From Echinometra lucunter (lineage: Eukaryota > Echinodermata > Echinoidea > Camarodonta > Echinometridae): DNA of 64,000 nucleotides. Shown here one piece after another: positions 46,001-58,175 of the stretch. Both the position numbers and the translations under genes were made by a program. Within the stretch, counting starts at the first letter, position 1. Every line of letters begins with the position of its first letter. The stretch is taken from NCBI GenBank assembly GCA_029962745.1, contig CM057154.1:25477308-25541307 (forward strand), given 5' to 3'. Under the pieces are notes generated by a model that saw nothing but the letters and a program-made list of their open reading frames with translations, did no database searches and was not told the origin of the DNA.

Positions 46001-46500
46001 NNNNNNNNNNNNNNNNNNNNNNNNNNNNNNNNNNNNNNNNNNNNNNNNNNNNNNNNNNNNNNNNNNNNNNNNNNNNNNNNNNNNNNNNNNNNNNNNNNNN
46101 NNNNNNNNNNNNNNNNNNNNNNNNNNNNNNNNNNNNNNNNNNNNNNNNNNNNNNNNNNNNNNNNNNNNNNNNNNNNNNNNNNNNNNNNNNNNNNNNNNNN
46201 NNNNNNNNNNNNNNNNNNNNNNNNNNNNNNNNNNNNNNNNNNNNNNNNNNNNNNNNNNNNNNNNNNNNNNNNNNNNNNNNNNNNNNNNNNNNNNNNNNNN
46301 NNNNNNNNNNNNNNNNNNNNNNNNNNNNNNNNNNNNNNNNNNNNNNNNNNNNNNNNNNNNNNNNNNNNNNNNNNNNNNNNNNNNNNNNNNNNNNNNNNNN
46401 NNNNNNNNNNNNNNNNNNNNNNNNNNNNNNNNNNNNNNNNNNNNNNNNNNNNNNNNNNNNNNNNNNNNNNNNNNNNNNNNNNNNNNNNNNNNNNNNNNNN
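46001..46500. other. Assembly gap of exactly 500 N at the second inversion point
   Basis: 500 consecutive N. The left flank equals block 1 position about 5605 read backwards and the right flank equals block 1 position 4975 read forwards. The missing part of the left arm would therefore be about 630 bp if the palindrome closed perfectly. Confidence 0.99.
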
Positions 46501-47440
46501 TCTGTTTTGTTTAAAGCCAAAAAGTATATGCTTGATATCTAAGCTTAAACAGATGTTAGTGAATTTTCTATACCAATCTATAAGAAATGACCATAAAGGT
46601 CTTTCATATTCTCATTAAAAACTATTCATTGTTTCGAGAAACTTTTCACTCAAGGTACATAGCTCAGAGTCAAAAAGTTTCATTTTATGTAATCTATAAA
46701 TAGTAAGAAGACAGTTTGTGTTAATTTTATATTGGGATATTCTTGTTCGAACTTCAGTAGCTGATACAAAAGGAAATATATAGATATATTTCCAATAAGT
46801 ATTTGTAATATTCATTTCTCTAGAAAACTTCCTTTGCGAAGTGGGAGATACAAAAATCCTTTTTACTAAAATACGATAAAAATGTCTTGGAAGTCATGTA
46901 TTCTAGTGGTAAATCTGAATCATTTCAATCAGTATAAAACCTTTGGGTATGCATTTCCTCCTAACAAAACCTTGTCGGAGTTTCTGTTTACAAACTGAAG
47001 GTATGGCATGAACTATACTCCTCCATAACATCATAAACTTAGAGGGAACTCCTCTTTCAACACATACATCAAACGGATTTATGGTCCAGTCATTATTGTA
47101 ATAGATCACTAATTAGATTTATACTCCTTATTCATAAAATACATTTAGTAGCGTCTGCGTATTGGATTATCTTTACCTCCGTATTTTTAACAAATATACC
47201 TTTTATACCATCATTATTTCGAATAGACCAGGATAATTTAAAATAAATGGGAGCTTAATGGATCTCCCTGTCGAACCCCACTCCCAATCGGGAAATAAGA
47301 AGATGTTTTTCCATTGTTCATTATCCAACTGCTTATATTTGTGTAGAGAGTTCCGACATGATTAATAAAATTTGTTCCAAAGTGGAAATGGTTCAAAGTT
47401 TTGAATAGAAAATCCCACTCTAACGAATCAAACGCTTTTT
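46501..47440 (-). pseudogene. L1/Tx1-like LINE ORF2 remnant, block 3
   Basis: Minus-strand homologue of 4975-5945, with the same RT and C-terminal motifs and the same internal loss. The KYGGKDNP segment and the adjacent catalytic region are further shortened by small deletions (for example near 47190 and 47235). It is joined to the minisatellite at about 47445. Confidence 0.82.
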
Positions 47441-47449
47441 CAAAGTAAG

Positions 47450-47755
47450 GTTCGATAGTCCGAAAACGAAATAGGTTCGTTAGTCCGGAAATAACTAACT
47501 GACTAACGGACCTTATATATTTTTTTCGGACTAACGAACCTTCGGAATAACGAACCTTATTTTGTTTTCGGACTAATGAACCTTCGGACTAACGAACCTT
47601 CGGACTAACGAACCCTCGGAATAACAAACCTTCGGAATGAACGAACCTTCGGAATAACGAACCTTCGGAATAACGAACCTCCGGAATGAACGAACCTTTG
47701 GAATAACGAACCTTCCGAATAACGAACCTTCCGAATAACGGACTGTAACCAGATT
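47450..47755. repeat. 16-bp minisatellite inside the LINE remnant, block 3
   Basis: About 305 bp of AACCTTCGGAATAACG-type units, the complement of the block 2 array, again between RT and endonuclease fragments of the same dead LINE. Unit number and order differ from block 2. Confidence 0.9.
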
Positions 47756-48175
47756 TTTTCCATGTAAATCTGTGTTCGTCAGGGTGCATGAACCTCCATA
47801 TATCTCGTAGGTCAAAAGTATCAATTAAATCATAATTTTATCTCCTGCATTTTTCTTTATTTATTCCTTCTACTCCACCTTTCTTGTCTAAATCCGAATT
47901 CAGAATGCAGTTAAAGTCACCTCAATTATAATGTTCTCTCTGTCAATATAATCTTTGAGGATGTCTTTTTTAATTCTAAATAAATATCAAGTTGCATCTT
48001 TTCTGTATTGGGGGCATATATTATATCAGTAACAGTAAACTTCAGTACCTATTTCATCACATCTACAATCAATATTCTTCCTTCGTCATCTCTGCATACG
48101 TTTGCAATATCAATGCTACTCCCATTATTGATAATCACTGCAACACCCTTACTTTTACTGCTATACTTACTGCTA
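47756..48175 (-). pseudogene. L1/Tx1-like LINE endonuclease fragment, block 3
   Basis: Minus-strand homologue of 44995-45394 with the HPDEHRFTW and NIYAPN regions recognisable and multiple stops. It is absent from block 1, where the minisatellite is joined directly to sequence beyond this fragment. Confidence 0.75.
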
Positions 48176-48636
48176 TATAGTGTTGATAGGTCTAAGTGAT
48201 GAAATTATACTGAGATTTAGGAATTCACTATCAAACATGTCATATGACACCTTTTGACAATCGTATATGAGCAAAGCTTTCACATCCTATCAACATATTG
48301 AAAGTTGAAGCACTATACTGTACCGATCTGGGTTCTGTTTCGTCCACTCATTATAATCGTGACTACATGACCTATGCCAAATCTTAGATCAGTGGATGCT
48401 CTTTCTTTCCCTTCATTTCAACACATCGCAAGTTTACTCCTCTCTCCCTCTTTATCTTTTTATTCCTGAAATCTGTTTGTCATTGTCATTATTCTTCAAA
48501 TGTTGCTTCATTGGTCTTCGTAAGGATGTCAGTAATGATCATGGTGCTACATGTACAGGATATATATCAAGTAGACATGGAATCTTTTCTTGATATTGTT
48601 TTTTACTTTATTCAACCCGTTTTGTCACACCTCCAG

Positions 48637-48660
48637 ATTCAAGAGCTGAAGCATGAAGCA
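48637..48660 (+). pseudogene. Truncated LRR type B exon in short unit 1
   Basis: The acceptor CACACCTCCAG is followed by ATTCAAGAGCTGAAGCATGA and then jumps into intron sequence (AATAAATTTCATT). No donor or LRR core remains. Confidence 0.75.
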
Positions 48661-49300
48661 GGAATAAATTTCATTAATTATTTCATCTTTATTACATTTT
48701 TCCACTTTTTGAATATCTTTTGTTAAATTTTGCTTTGTGGTTTTGTATTTCACTCTTAGACACTTCCCCCTTACTTCTCCTTCTTTTTCCATTTCTGTCT
48801 CTCTTCACTTCTCTGTCTCTTTGTCTCTTTGTCTCTCAGTATTCTTCAGTGTTGCTTCACTTTTTAAAGAGCTATTACTGAAATCAGGGTATTTCTTATT
48901 AGATATGGTATCTGCATGTGCCTGATCATTCTCTTTGATAAAGTGTCCTATCACATAGTCTGATTTAGGAGATAAAGCATTACTGCACTAACTTCTGTTT
49001 CATCCTCTCATTATAATCACGACTATATGCCCTATGCCAAATCTTAGATCAGTGGATGTTCTTTCTTTCCCTTCATTTCTACACATGTCACGTTTACTCC
49101 TCTCTCCCTCTTTATCTCTTGATTCCTGAAATCTGTTCGTCATTGCCATTATTTTTCAAATGTTGCTTCATTGGTCTTGGTAAGGGTGTCAGTAATGAGA
49201 CACCATCATGGTGCTACAGTTACAGGATATTCAAGTGAACATGTAATCTTTTCTTGATATTGCTATTTACTTTATTCAACCTGTTCTGTCACACCACCAG

Positions 49301-49474
49301 ATTCAAAAGCTGAAGCATGAAGCAAGATATCTGATCGAACTGGGTCCCGCTGCCTCTTGTCATTACGCGAGAGGTCTCTTCTCCATGCCAAATCTTCAGT
49401 CACTGGAGCTGATCAATGTGAAGCCGGGTGATGAGTTCTTCTCCACGATGGCATCTGAGGCATCAAAATCAAAG
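49301..49474 (+). CDS. LRR type B exon, block 3, long unit 1
   Basis: 174 bp, phase 0-0, acceptor CACACCACCAG and donor GTATAC. It encodes 58 residues starting IQKLKHEARYLIELGPAASC and ending in the DEFFSTMASEASKSK tail, with MPNLQSLELINVKPG between. The reading frame cannot extend upstream past this acceptor because a TAA lies at about 49242, which supports the chosen exon start. It is two LRRs of an NLR-like receptor. Confidence 0.87.
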
Positions 49475-50558
49475 GTATACCCATATACCACTTCTGCTGG
49501 GAACAGGTTTTTCCAATGTATTAACGCATATTAAAACTGAAAATTTGTGTCCAAATGATAATTCACAATTTTTTAAATACAAGTCACATTACCCCGATCG
49601 TGCTGACAACATCTTCAATAACAAAGGAATAATAAGGATGGACCAATGTTTTGGATCTAGATTCTAGAACCGTCTGACTTTAGTGCGTTCATTCATTTAA
49701 AAAAAAAACTTTTCTCACGTAGTTTATATTTTTAAGTGACGATAGACGTCTCTCCATCTAGATGACAAAGGTCAAATTGAAGTTTGATTTATAAAATAAA
49801 CTCACATTGCAAAGAGAAACACAATTTATCGTTTTAACAAAGTGTATAGAATTATCTTGACAACCATGACAGCTATATACTTTGCATGAATGCACTCACC
49901 TAATAAGGAAAAGAGTATGTATTCATTTATTTCATTGATTATATTTTATTAATTATATTTTTCCACTTTTTGAATATCTTTTGTTAAATTTTGCTTTATG
50001 GTTTTGTATTTCACTTTTAGACACTTCACCCTTACTTCTCCCTCTTTTTCCTTTTCTGTCTCTCTTATCTTCTCTGTCTCTTTGTCTCTCAGTATTCTTC
50101 AATGTTGTTTCACTTTTTAAAGTGATATTATGACGCTATTACTGAAATCAGGGTATTTCTTAATAGATATGGTATCTGCATGTGCCTGATCATTGCCTTT
50201 GATAAACTGTCCTATCACATGATCTGATTTAGGAGATAAAGCACTACTACACTAACTTCTGTTTCATCCTCTCATTATAATCATGACTATGTGCTCTGCC
50301 AAATCTTAGATCAGTGGATGTTTTTTCTTCCCCTTCATTTCTACACATGTCACGTTTACTCCTCTCTCCCTCTTTATCTCTTGATTCCTGAAATCTGTTC
50401 GTCATTGCCATTATTCTTCAAATGTTGCTTCATTGGTCTTCGTAAGGATGTCAGTAATGATCATGGTGCTACATGTACAGGATATATATCAAGTAGACGT
50501 GGAATCTTTTCTTGATATTGTTGTTTACTTTATTCAACCCGTTCTGTCACACCTCCAG

Positions 50559-50582
50559 ATTCAAGAGCTGAAGCATGAAGCA
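50559..50582 (+). pseudogene. Truncated LRR type B exon in short unit 2
   Basis: The same truncation as at 48637, 1922 bp further on, with the same breakpoint. The deletion therefore happened once, before the pair was duplicated. Confidence 0.75.
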
Positions 50583-51218
50583 GGAATTAATTTCATTAAT
50601 TATTTCATCTTTATTACATTTTTCCACTTTTTGAATATCTTTTGTTAAATTTTGCTTTGTGGTTTTGTATTTCACTCTTAGACACTTCCCCCTTACTTCT
50701 CCTTCTTTTTCCTTTTCTGTCTCTCTCCACTTCTCTGTCTCTTTGTCTCTTTGTCTCTCAGTATTCTTCAGTGTTGCTTCACTTTTTAAAGAGCTATTAC
50801 TGAAATCAGGGTATTTCTTATTAGATATGGTATCTGCATGTGCCTGATCATTCTCTTTGATAAAGTGTCCTATCACATAGTCTGATTTAGGAGATAAAGC
50901 ATTACTGCACTAACTTCTGTTTCATCCTCTCATTATAATCACGACTATATGCCCTATGCCAAATCTTAGATCAGTGGATGTTCTTTCTTTCCCTTCATTT
51001 CTATACATGTCACGTTTACTCCTCTCTCCCTCTTTATCTCTTGATTCCTGAAATCTGTTCGTCATTGCCATTATTTTTCAAATGTTGCTTCATTGGTCTT
51101 AGAAAGGGTGTCAGTAATGAGACACCATCATGGTGCTACAGTTACAGGATATATTTCACTTAAACATGGAATCTTTTCTTGATATTGCTATATTCAACCT
51201 GTTCTGTCACTACACCAG

Positions 51219-51398
51219 ATTCATAAGCTGAAGCATGAAGCAAGTGGATATCATGTGATCGAACTGGGTCCCGCTGCCTCCTGTCATTACGCGAGAGGTC
51301 TCTTCTCCATGCCAAATCTTCAGTCACTGGAGCTGATCAATGTAGAGCCAGATGATGAGTTCTTCTCTACGATGGCATCTGAGGCATCAAATTCAAAG
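51219..51398 (+). CDS. LRR type B exon, block 3, long unit 2
   Basis: 180 bp, phase 0-0, acceptor ACTACACCAG, donor GTATAC. It starts IHKLKHEASGYHVIELGPAA, two codons longer than unit 1 in the variable region after KHEA, and ends DEFFSTMASEASNSK. It has INVEPDD where unit 1 has INVKPGD. The pyrimidine tract before the acceptor is shorter than in the sister units, but the frame is open. Confidence 0.84.
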
Positions 51399-52489
51399 GT
51401 ATACCCATATACCACTTCTGCTGGGAACAGGTTCCCCCCCCCCAAGTATTAACGCATATTAAAACTGAAAATTGGTGTCCAAATGATAATTCACAATTTT
51501 TTTAAATACAAGTCACATTACCCCGATCGTGCTGACTACATCTTCAGTAACAAAGGAATAATAAGGATGGACCAAAGTTTTTGATCTAGATTCTAGAACC
51601 GTCTAGCTTTAGTGCGTTCATTCATTTTTAAAAAAAACTTTTCTCACGTAGTTTATATTTTTAAGTGACGATAGACGTCTCTCCATCTAGATGACAAAGG
51701 TCAAATTGAAAGTTTGATTTATAAAATAAACTCACATTGCAAAGAGAAACACAATTTATCGTTTTAACAAAGTGTATAAAATTATCTTGACAACCATGGC
51801 AGCTATATGTTTTGCAGGAATGCACTCAACTGAGAAGGAAAGGGTATGTATTCATTTATTTCATTTATTATTTCATCTTTATTACATTTTTCCACTTTTT
51901 TAATATATTTTGTTGAATTTTACTTTATGGTTTTGTATTTCACTCTTACACACTTAACGCTTACTTCTCCCTCTTTGTCCTTTTCTGTCTCTCTTCACTT
52001 CTCTGTCTCTCTGTCTCTCAGTATTCTTCAATGTTGTTTCACTTTTTAACGTGATTTATGACGCTATTACTGAAATCAGGGTATTTCTTATTAGATATGG
52101 TATCTATGCCTGATCATTGCTCTTTGATAAACTGTCCTATCACATGATCTGATTTAGGAGATAAAGCACTACTTCACTAAGTTCTGTTTCATCCTCTCAT
52201 TATAATCATGACTATATGCCCTATGCCAAATCTTGGATCAGTGGATGTTCTTTCTTTCCCTTCATTTCTACACATCTCAAGTTTACTCCTCTCTCCCTCT
52301 TTATCTCTTGATTCCTGAAATCTGTTCGTCATTGCCATTATTCTTATAATGTTGCTTCATTGGTCTTAGTAAGGGTGTCAGTAATGAGACACCATCATGG
52401 TGCTACAGTTACAGGATATTCACTTGAACATGGAATCTTTTCTTGATATTGCTATTTACTTTATTCAACCTGTTCTGTCACACCACCAG

Positions 52490-52663
52490 ATTCAAAAGCT
52501 GAAGCATGAAGCAAGATATCCGATCGAACTGGGTCCCGCTGCCTCCTGTCATTACGCGAGAGGTCTCTTCTCCATGCCAAATCTTCAGTCACTGGAGCTG
52601 ATCAATGTGAAGCCGGGTGATGAGTTCTTCTCTACGATGGCATCTGAAGCATCAAAATCAAAG
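52490..52663 (+). CDS. LRR type B exon, block 3, long unit 3
   Basis: 174 bp, phase 0-0, acceptor CACACCACCAG, donor GTATAC. It starts IQKLKHEARYPIELGPAASC and has the same core and tail as long unit 1, with only one or two residue changes. It is the last intact B exon before the ~9.6-kb intron leading to exon A at 62241. Confidence 0.86.
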
Positions 52664-53766
52664 GTATACCCATATATCAATTCTGCTGGGAACAGGTTTT
52701 CCCCCAAGTATTTACGCATCTTCAAACTGAAAATTTGTGTCCAAATGATAATTCACAACTGTTTCTTTTCCATACAAGTCACATTACCCCGGTCATACTG
52801 ACAAAATCTACAATAACAAAGTAATATAAGGGGATGGACCTATGTTTTGGATCTAGATTCTAGTTCCGTCTAGCATTAGTGCGTTCATTCATTTTATAAA
52901 AACTTTTCTCACGTAGTTTATGTTTTTAAGTGACGATAGATGTCTCTCCATCTAGATGAAAAGGGGAAATTTAAAGTGTGATTTATAGAATAAACTCACA
53001 TTGTAAAGAGAAACACAATTTAACATTACTTTTAACAAAGTGTATAGAATTATCTTGACAACCATGGCAGCTATATGTTTTGCAAGAATGCACTCAACTG
53101 AGAAGGAAAGTGTATGTATTAATTTATTTCATTATTTATTTCATCTTTATTACATTTTTCCACTTTTTGAATATTTTTTGTTGAATTTTGCTTTATCTTA
53201 CTTCACCCTTACTTCTCCCTCTTTTTCCTTTTTTTTTTTTTTGGGGGGGGGGGGTCTTTCTTCACTTCTCTGTCTCTTTGTCTCTCAATATTTTCAATGT
53301 CGCTTCACTTTTTAAAGTGATATTATGACGCTATTACTGAAATCAAGGTATTTCTTATTAGATATGGTATCTATTGCTCTTGAATAAACTGTCCTATCAC
53401 ATTACCTGATTTAGGAGATAAAGCACTACTGCACTAAATTCTGTTACATCCTCTCATTGTAATCATGACTATGGGCTCTGCCAAATTTTAGATCAGTGGA
53501 TGTTTTTTTCTTTCCCTTCATTCCTATTCATTTCACCTTTACCTCTCTCTCCCTCATAATCTATTTTGAATCTGTTGGTCATTGCCATTATTCTTCAAAA
53601 TATGTTGCTTCATTGGTCTTAGTAAGGGTGTTAATAATGACATGAATGAGACACCGTCATGATGCTGAATAAACAGAATATATTTCATTTCGACATGGAA
53701 TCTTTTTTTTGTGTGTTTTTTAATGTTGCTATTCACGTGATTCAAGCTGTCTCATCACGTTACCAG

Positions 53767-53800
53767 ATTCAAGAGCTGATAGGAAGGGAATGTGAAATGA
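53767..53800 (+). pseudogene. Relic of an LRR type B exon, block 3
   Basis: The acceptor TTACCAG plus ATTCAAGAGCTGATAGGAAG survive, and the LRR core is absent. Homologous to the relics at 6544 and about 41745. Confidence 0.7.
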
Positions 53801-56359
53801 ATAGAATAGACTCTACGGTCATGATTTTGTAAAATTCCAAGTTATTCCGATTATGTACTCATGAGTGGTTTTTTAAAAATTCCTTTGTAATGCTGATTAT
53901 ATGTGTTGTGATGATAGGTATCTTTTTGATACATTTTCTGACAATGGTCAAATTAAAGGGGGGTTTGGAAATAGCCTACAATGTTTATGCTATTTTCCTA
54001 GCAGGATTCCTTTGCATTCTGAGTTGGTCTTATTCGAAATTTATTGACGATACGCCAAGAATTATCATGATGTAGATAAATTAGTTTGTAGAGGAAAATA
54101 TTTAATTTGAGCTGACTTTCCCATCTTTGATATGGGCCCCCATAAAGGTTTCAGGTGGCCCCCAAGAGTGTTTGCCCCAGGTTTGCCCCCCCCCCCCTCC
54201 AGAAGGGACCCTTCCGGCGTGCCTGTACCCATATACCATTTCTGCTGAGAACAGGTCTTTTACGCATTTTCAAACTGTGTGCAAATGACAATGCACAACG
54301 GGTTTTTTAATACAAGTCACATACCCCAAACGTGATGACAACAATATCTGTAATAATAAAGGAATAATGGGAATGGGAATCGAGGTAATTGTTTTTTATA
54401 TCTAGATTCTACATCTGTCTAGTTTTAGTGCGTTCATTCATTTTTACTTTTTTTACTTACAAATTTTACTTAGTGGTTTGGTTTTCAATTTTACACATTT
54501 CATCCTCATTCTCTCTCCTTTCCCTCTCTCTCTCTCTCACACACACACACACATTGTCTCTCAGTATTCTTCATTGTTGCTTAACTTTTCAAAGTAATAG
54601 TATGAAGTTATTACTGAAATCAAGGTATTACCTATTGGATGGCATCTGTGCTTGATTAGTATTCTTTAATAAACTATCACATAACCTAATTCAGATCAGG
54701 AGATCATGGAGATAAAGCAATACTGCACTGATCTGGGTTTTGTTTTTATCCACTCGTTATAATCATTACTAGGCCTATTATGCTCTATGCTAAATCTTAG
54801 ATCAGTGGATGCTCTTTCTTTCCCTTCATTTCTACACATCTCACCTTTACTCCTCTCTCCCTCTTTATCTCTTTATTCCTGAATCTGTTCGTCATTGCCA
54901 TTATTCTTCAAATATTGTTTTATTGGTCTTAGTAAGGGTGTCAGTAATGAGACACCATCATGGTGCTACATGTACAACATGTATTTCAATTAGACATGGA
55001 ATCTTTACTTGATATTGCTATTCACGTTATTCAACCTGTCCTGTCACAAAAACTAAATTCAAGAGCTGAATCATGTAAAAGCATCCTTTTTCGAGCGGTT
55101 TGGAAAGCCGATCAAGCTGGGTCCCTCTGCGTCCTATCATAGGTCTCTGCTCCATGCCAAATCTTCGAATACTGGAGCTGACCAATGTGAAGCCAAGAAT
55201 GTATTTCAATTATACATGAAATCTTTTCTTGATAATGCTATTCACGTTATTCAACCTATCCTGTCACATCATCAAAAAGCATAATTAGTGAACTAAAAAA
55301 AAATAAAGTATACCATGATCCTTCAGTAGGTTATTGGTGAGCTGGGTGGGTGGAAAGGGTGCTTATGGGGTCGCATTCGATTAGTGTAAGGCTGGGTGGG
55401 GATACTGAATAGATTCTAAATGTTTATTTTTTAGTTTGGTTTAGTTTTAGAGGAGTTTAGTTTGGTGTATTCTTATCTAGCCTCAATAATGTGTTACCTT
55501 ATATATGTATTTTTTAAATGAATTTTGACCGCATGGAAGAACAGAACCATTAGGTTCATGGCTCTGAAATGGGCTTTCCATCCGTTTTATCATTGTTGTA
55601 TGTCATTGATTTTGCTATATGTGTTATTGTTTTTTTTTATATGATTACCCATTTTCAGACTGATTATATGTGTACAGATGATAAGTCACAATACCCCACA
55701 ACGTGCTGACAACATCTACAATACTGACAAAGGAATGATGTGGATAGGCCTATTTTCTATATCTAGATTCTATAGTTCCGTCTAGTTTTAGTGCGTTTAT
55801 CACGTTATTTATATCTTTATGTGAGATGAACATCTAGGTCTCTCCATCTTTTGTAGGTGACAAAGGTTATTTCATCTTACACATCTCTGAGCATAACTGG
55901 TATAGCAATACACATAATTTCTATTGGAAAGTCTTTTTTCCAAATATATTTGGCATTTTAGATAGTTATCATTCGAGGGAAAATGTCATTGCTCTCTTTT
56001 TTAAATGAAAAAAAAATGATACTCATTTAATAATCGTATGGACTGGCATTATAATTTCGACCATCTTATCATGCTTATAGGGAAAGGAATCTATAGGCGC
56101 ATCCACACACAAGAGGAATTGAAATTTGAATCGCGATTCAAATCGCAATCCCAATTTCAGTTTTACTGCTACCGTTCACACGCAAGGAAAAATCGAAATT
56201 TGGATCGCGATTCTAATCTCGATTCAAATTTCGATTTTGTTTTTGAACATTCACACACGGAAACAGGCAGGAGAGCCCACAAACTTCTCCGCTTAAACTT
56301 CCGTTATATGCTGGTACGATCTGGACGGGGAAAATACACATCGACAGAAAAAGGGCCAT
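53801..56359. other. Intron-like sequence between the LRR array and the foldback element
   Basis: Collinear in inverted orientation with 38882-41730. It contains a short (CA)n tract at about 54537-54552, C-runs near 54186, and CGCGATT palindromes at about 56125-56240. The decayed LRR exon at 55057 is the only coding trace. Confidence 0.6.
55057..55195 (+). pseudogene. Decayed LRR type B exon, block 3
   Basis: Starts ATTCAAGAGCTGAATCATGT without an AG acceptor (…AACTAA before it). It shares AAAGCATCCTTTTTCGAGCG with the block 2 homologue at 40041-40187, and lacks about 10 bp after TCCTATCAT, which shifts the frame. It ends at GAAGCCAAGAATG, fused to sequence that normally precedes a B exon. 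Confidence 0.75.
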
Positions 56360-58175
56360 TAGACCGGGAGCCAGAGGGGGTTAGCTTAGCGAAAAAAAAT
56401 ACCCCTTTTTCATGGCCATAGCCGTAATCTACGGACAAAACTATGGTAGGAAATACACGTCTGCCGTGCTCTATGTGGTGGGGGCGGTCAGGAGGGGCCC
56501 CAAAATAGGTCCAAAATTGAGCTAGATTAGCGAGAAAAATACCTTCATGAAAACTAGTGGAAATTGGAGAGCATGACCCCCTGAATCATAAATGACCAAT
56601 GCCAGATATTTTAGGGGGTGGGTTGTGCCCGCAAGAAACCCCCCAATATCCAAACGCCCATACCTTTGTGTACAACGAGAAAATAGTAATTTCAGACAAT
56701 GAGCTCGATAAGAAAAACAAATAGACCCCTTAAAACCTGGTGAAAATTGTTAAGCAAGACCCCTTATGTCATGAATGACCCGCCAGACATTTTCAGTGGT
56801 GGGTTGTGCCCGCTAAACGCCCCCAAAATATAGTCAAAATGCTTCATCATTACCACTCAATAAAGCATTGTAAACTTTAATACAATGGACTATAATTTCA
56901 AAACAAGTTACCCCCATGAAACCTAGTGGAAATAGTCAAACTCGTTACTCTTCATAGTGGATGACCCCTGTCAGACATTGTCACCGGTGGGTTGTGTCCG
57001 CCAGAAGCCCCCAAACCAAGGGGGAAAAAAACGCCTATTCATCAATGCACAGATAAAAAAGATAAGTTTGAGACAGTACATGTAATAAGCTGAAATATCT
57101 AAACAAGTTACCCCCATGAAACCTAATGGAAATTGTCAAGCATATTCCCCTGCATAGTGAATGTCCCCTGCCAGACATTGTCAGCGGTTGGTTGTGTCCG
57201 CCAGAAGCCCCCAAACATTGTGCCAAAATAATTCCAAAACGTCGATTTCGTTAGACTAGACGTGCACAGTGTACAATATGAATATAAATTTGAAACAAGG
57301 AACAAGATTAGTAAGAGGCATCACCCCCATGAAACCTAGTAGAAATTGTCAAACATGTTCCCCTGCAAAGTGGATGTCCCCTGCCAGACATTGTCAGCGG
57401 TGGGTTGTGTCCGCCAGAAACCCCGAAACCAAGGGAAAAAACGCCCATTCATCAATGCACAGATATTAATGATAAAGTTGAGACAATAAGCTAAAATATC
57501 TAAACAAGTTACCCCCATGAAACCAAATGAAAATTGTCAAGCCTGTTCCACTGCATAGTGGATGTCCCCTGCCAGACATTGTCAGCGGTGGATTGTGTCT
57601 GCTAGAAGCCCCCAAGCATTGTACCAAAAAAATCACAAAACGTCCATGGTGCTCAACGTCCAGTGTGTCATGTGCAATAGGAATATAAATTTGAAACAAT
57701 GAACTATATTAAAAAGAAATCACCCCCATGAAACCTAGTGGAAATTGTTCAAGCATGTTTCCCTGCATAGTGGATGTCCCCTGCCAGACATTGTCAGCGG
57801 TGGGTTGCGTCCGCCAGAAGCCCCCAAACATTGTGCCAAAACAATCTCAAAACGTCCATTTCGTTAGACTAGTGCACAATATTTTTATGAACGGACGTTT
57901 TCCCCCTTGGTTTGGGGGTTTCTGGCGGACACAACCCACCGCTGACAATGTCTGGCAGGGGACATTCACTATGCAGGGGAATATGCTTGACAATTTCCAT
58001 TAGGTTTCATGGGGGTAACTTGTTTAGATATTTCAGCCTATTTAGGGGCCCCTCCTGACCGCCCCCACCACATAGAGCACGGCAGACGTGTATTTCCTAC
58101 CATAGTTTTGTCCGTAGATTACGGCTATGGCCATGATTTTTTGCGCTAAGCTAACCCCCTCTGGCTCCCGGTCTA
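56360..58175. mobile_element. Foldback element with ~190-bp subrepeats, intact two-armed copy
   Basis: Begins TAGACCGGGAGCCAGAGG and ends with the exact complement CCTCTGGCTCCCGGTCTA. The two arms consist of opposed ~180-200-bp subrepeats, each with ACATTGTCAGCGGTGGGTTG or its complement and GTTACCCCCATGAAACC or its complement, and they meet at about 57880-57900. The subrepeats within one arm are more diverged than the terminal segments. No coding capacity is seen. Either this is a foldback transposon or it is a palindromic satellite with defined ends. Confidence 0.85.

Larger units (their letters stand above)
48390..53500. repeat. Higher-order tandem array of LRR exon units, block 3
   Basis: Units are recognised by GATCAGTGGATG about 250 bp before each type B exon. 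They follow the order short-long-short-long-long. The short units (from about 48390 and 50312) carry only the first ~24 bp of the exon, and the long units (from about 49050, 50972 and 52238) carry a complete one. The short-long pair is itself duplicated with a 1922-bp period and very high identity (48593 to 50515, 48925 to 50847). Short units look like long ones with ~600 bp deleted between the exon and its downstream intron. Confidence 0.85.

Noticed and set aside
45989..46618. Open frames of 174-209 codons across the second gap
   Set aside because: Made of N and flanked by dead LINE sequence.
56038..56421. 127-codon frame
   Set aside because: Crosses the CGCGATT palindromes and runs into the terminal repeat of the foldback element. 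No domain and not conserved in block 2.
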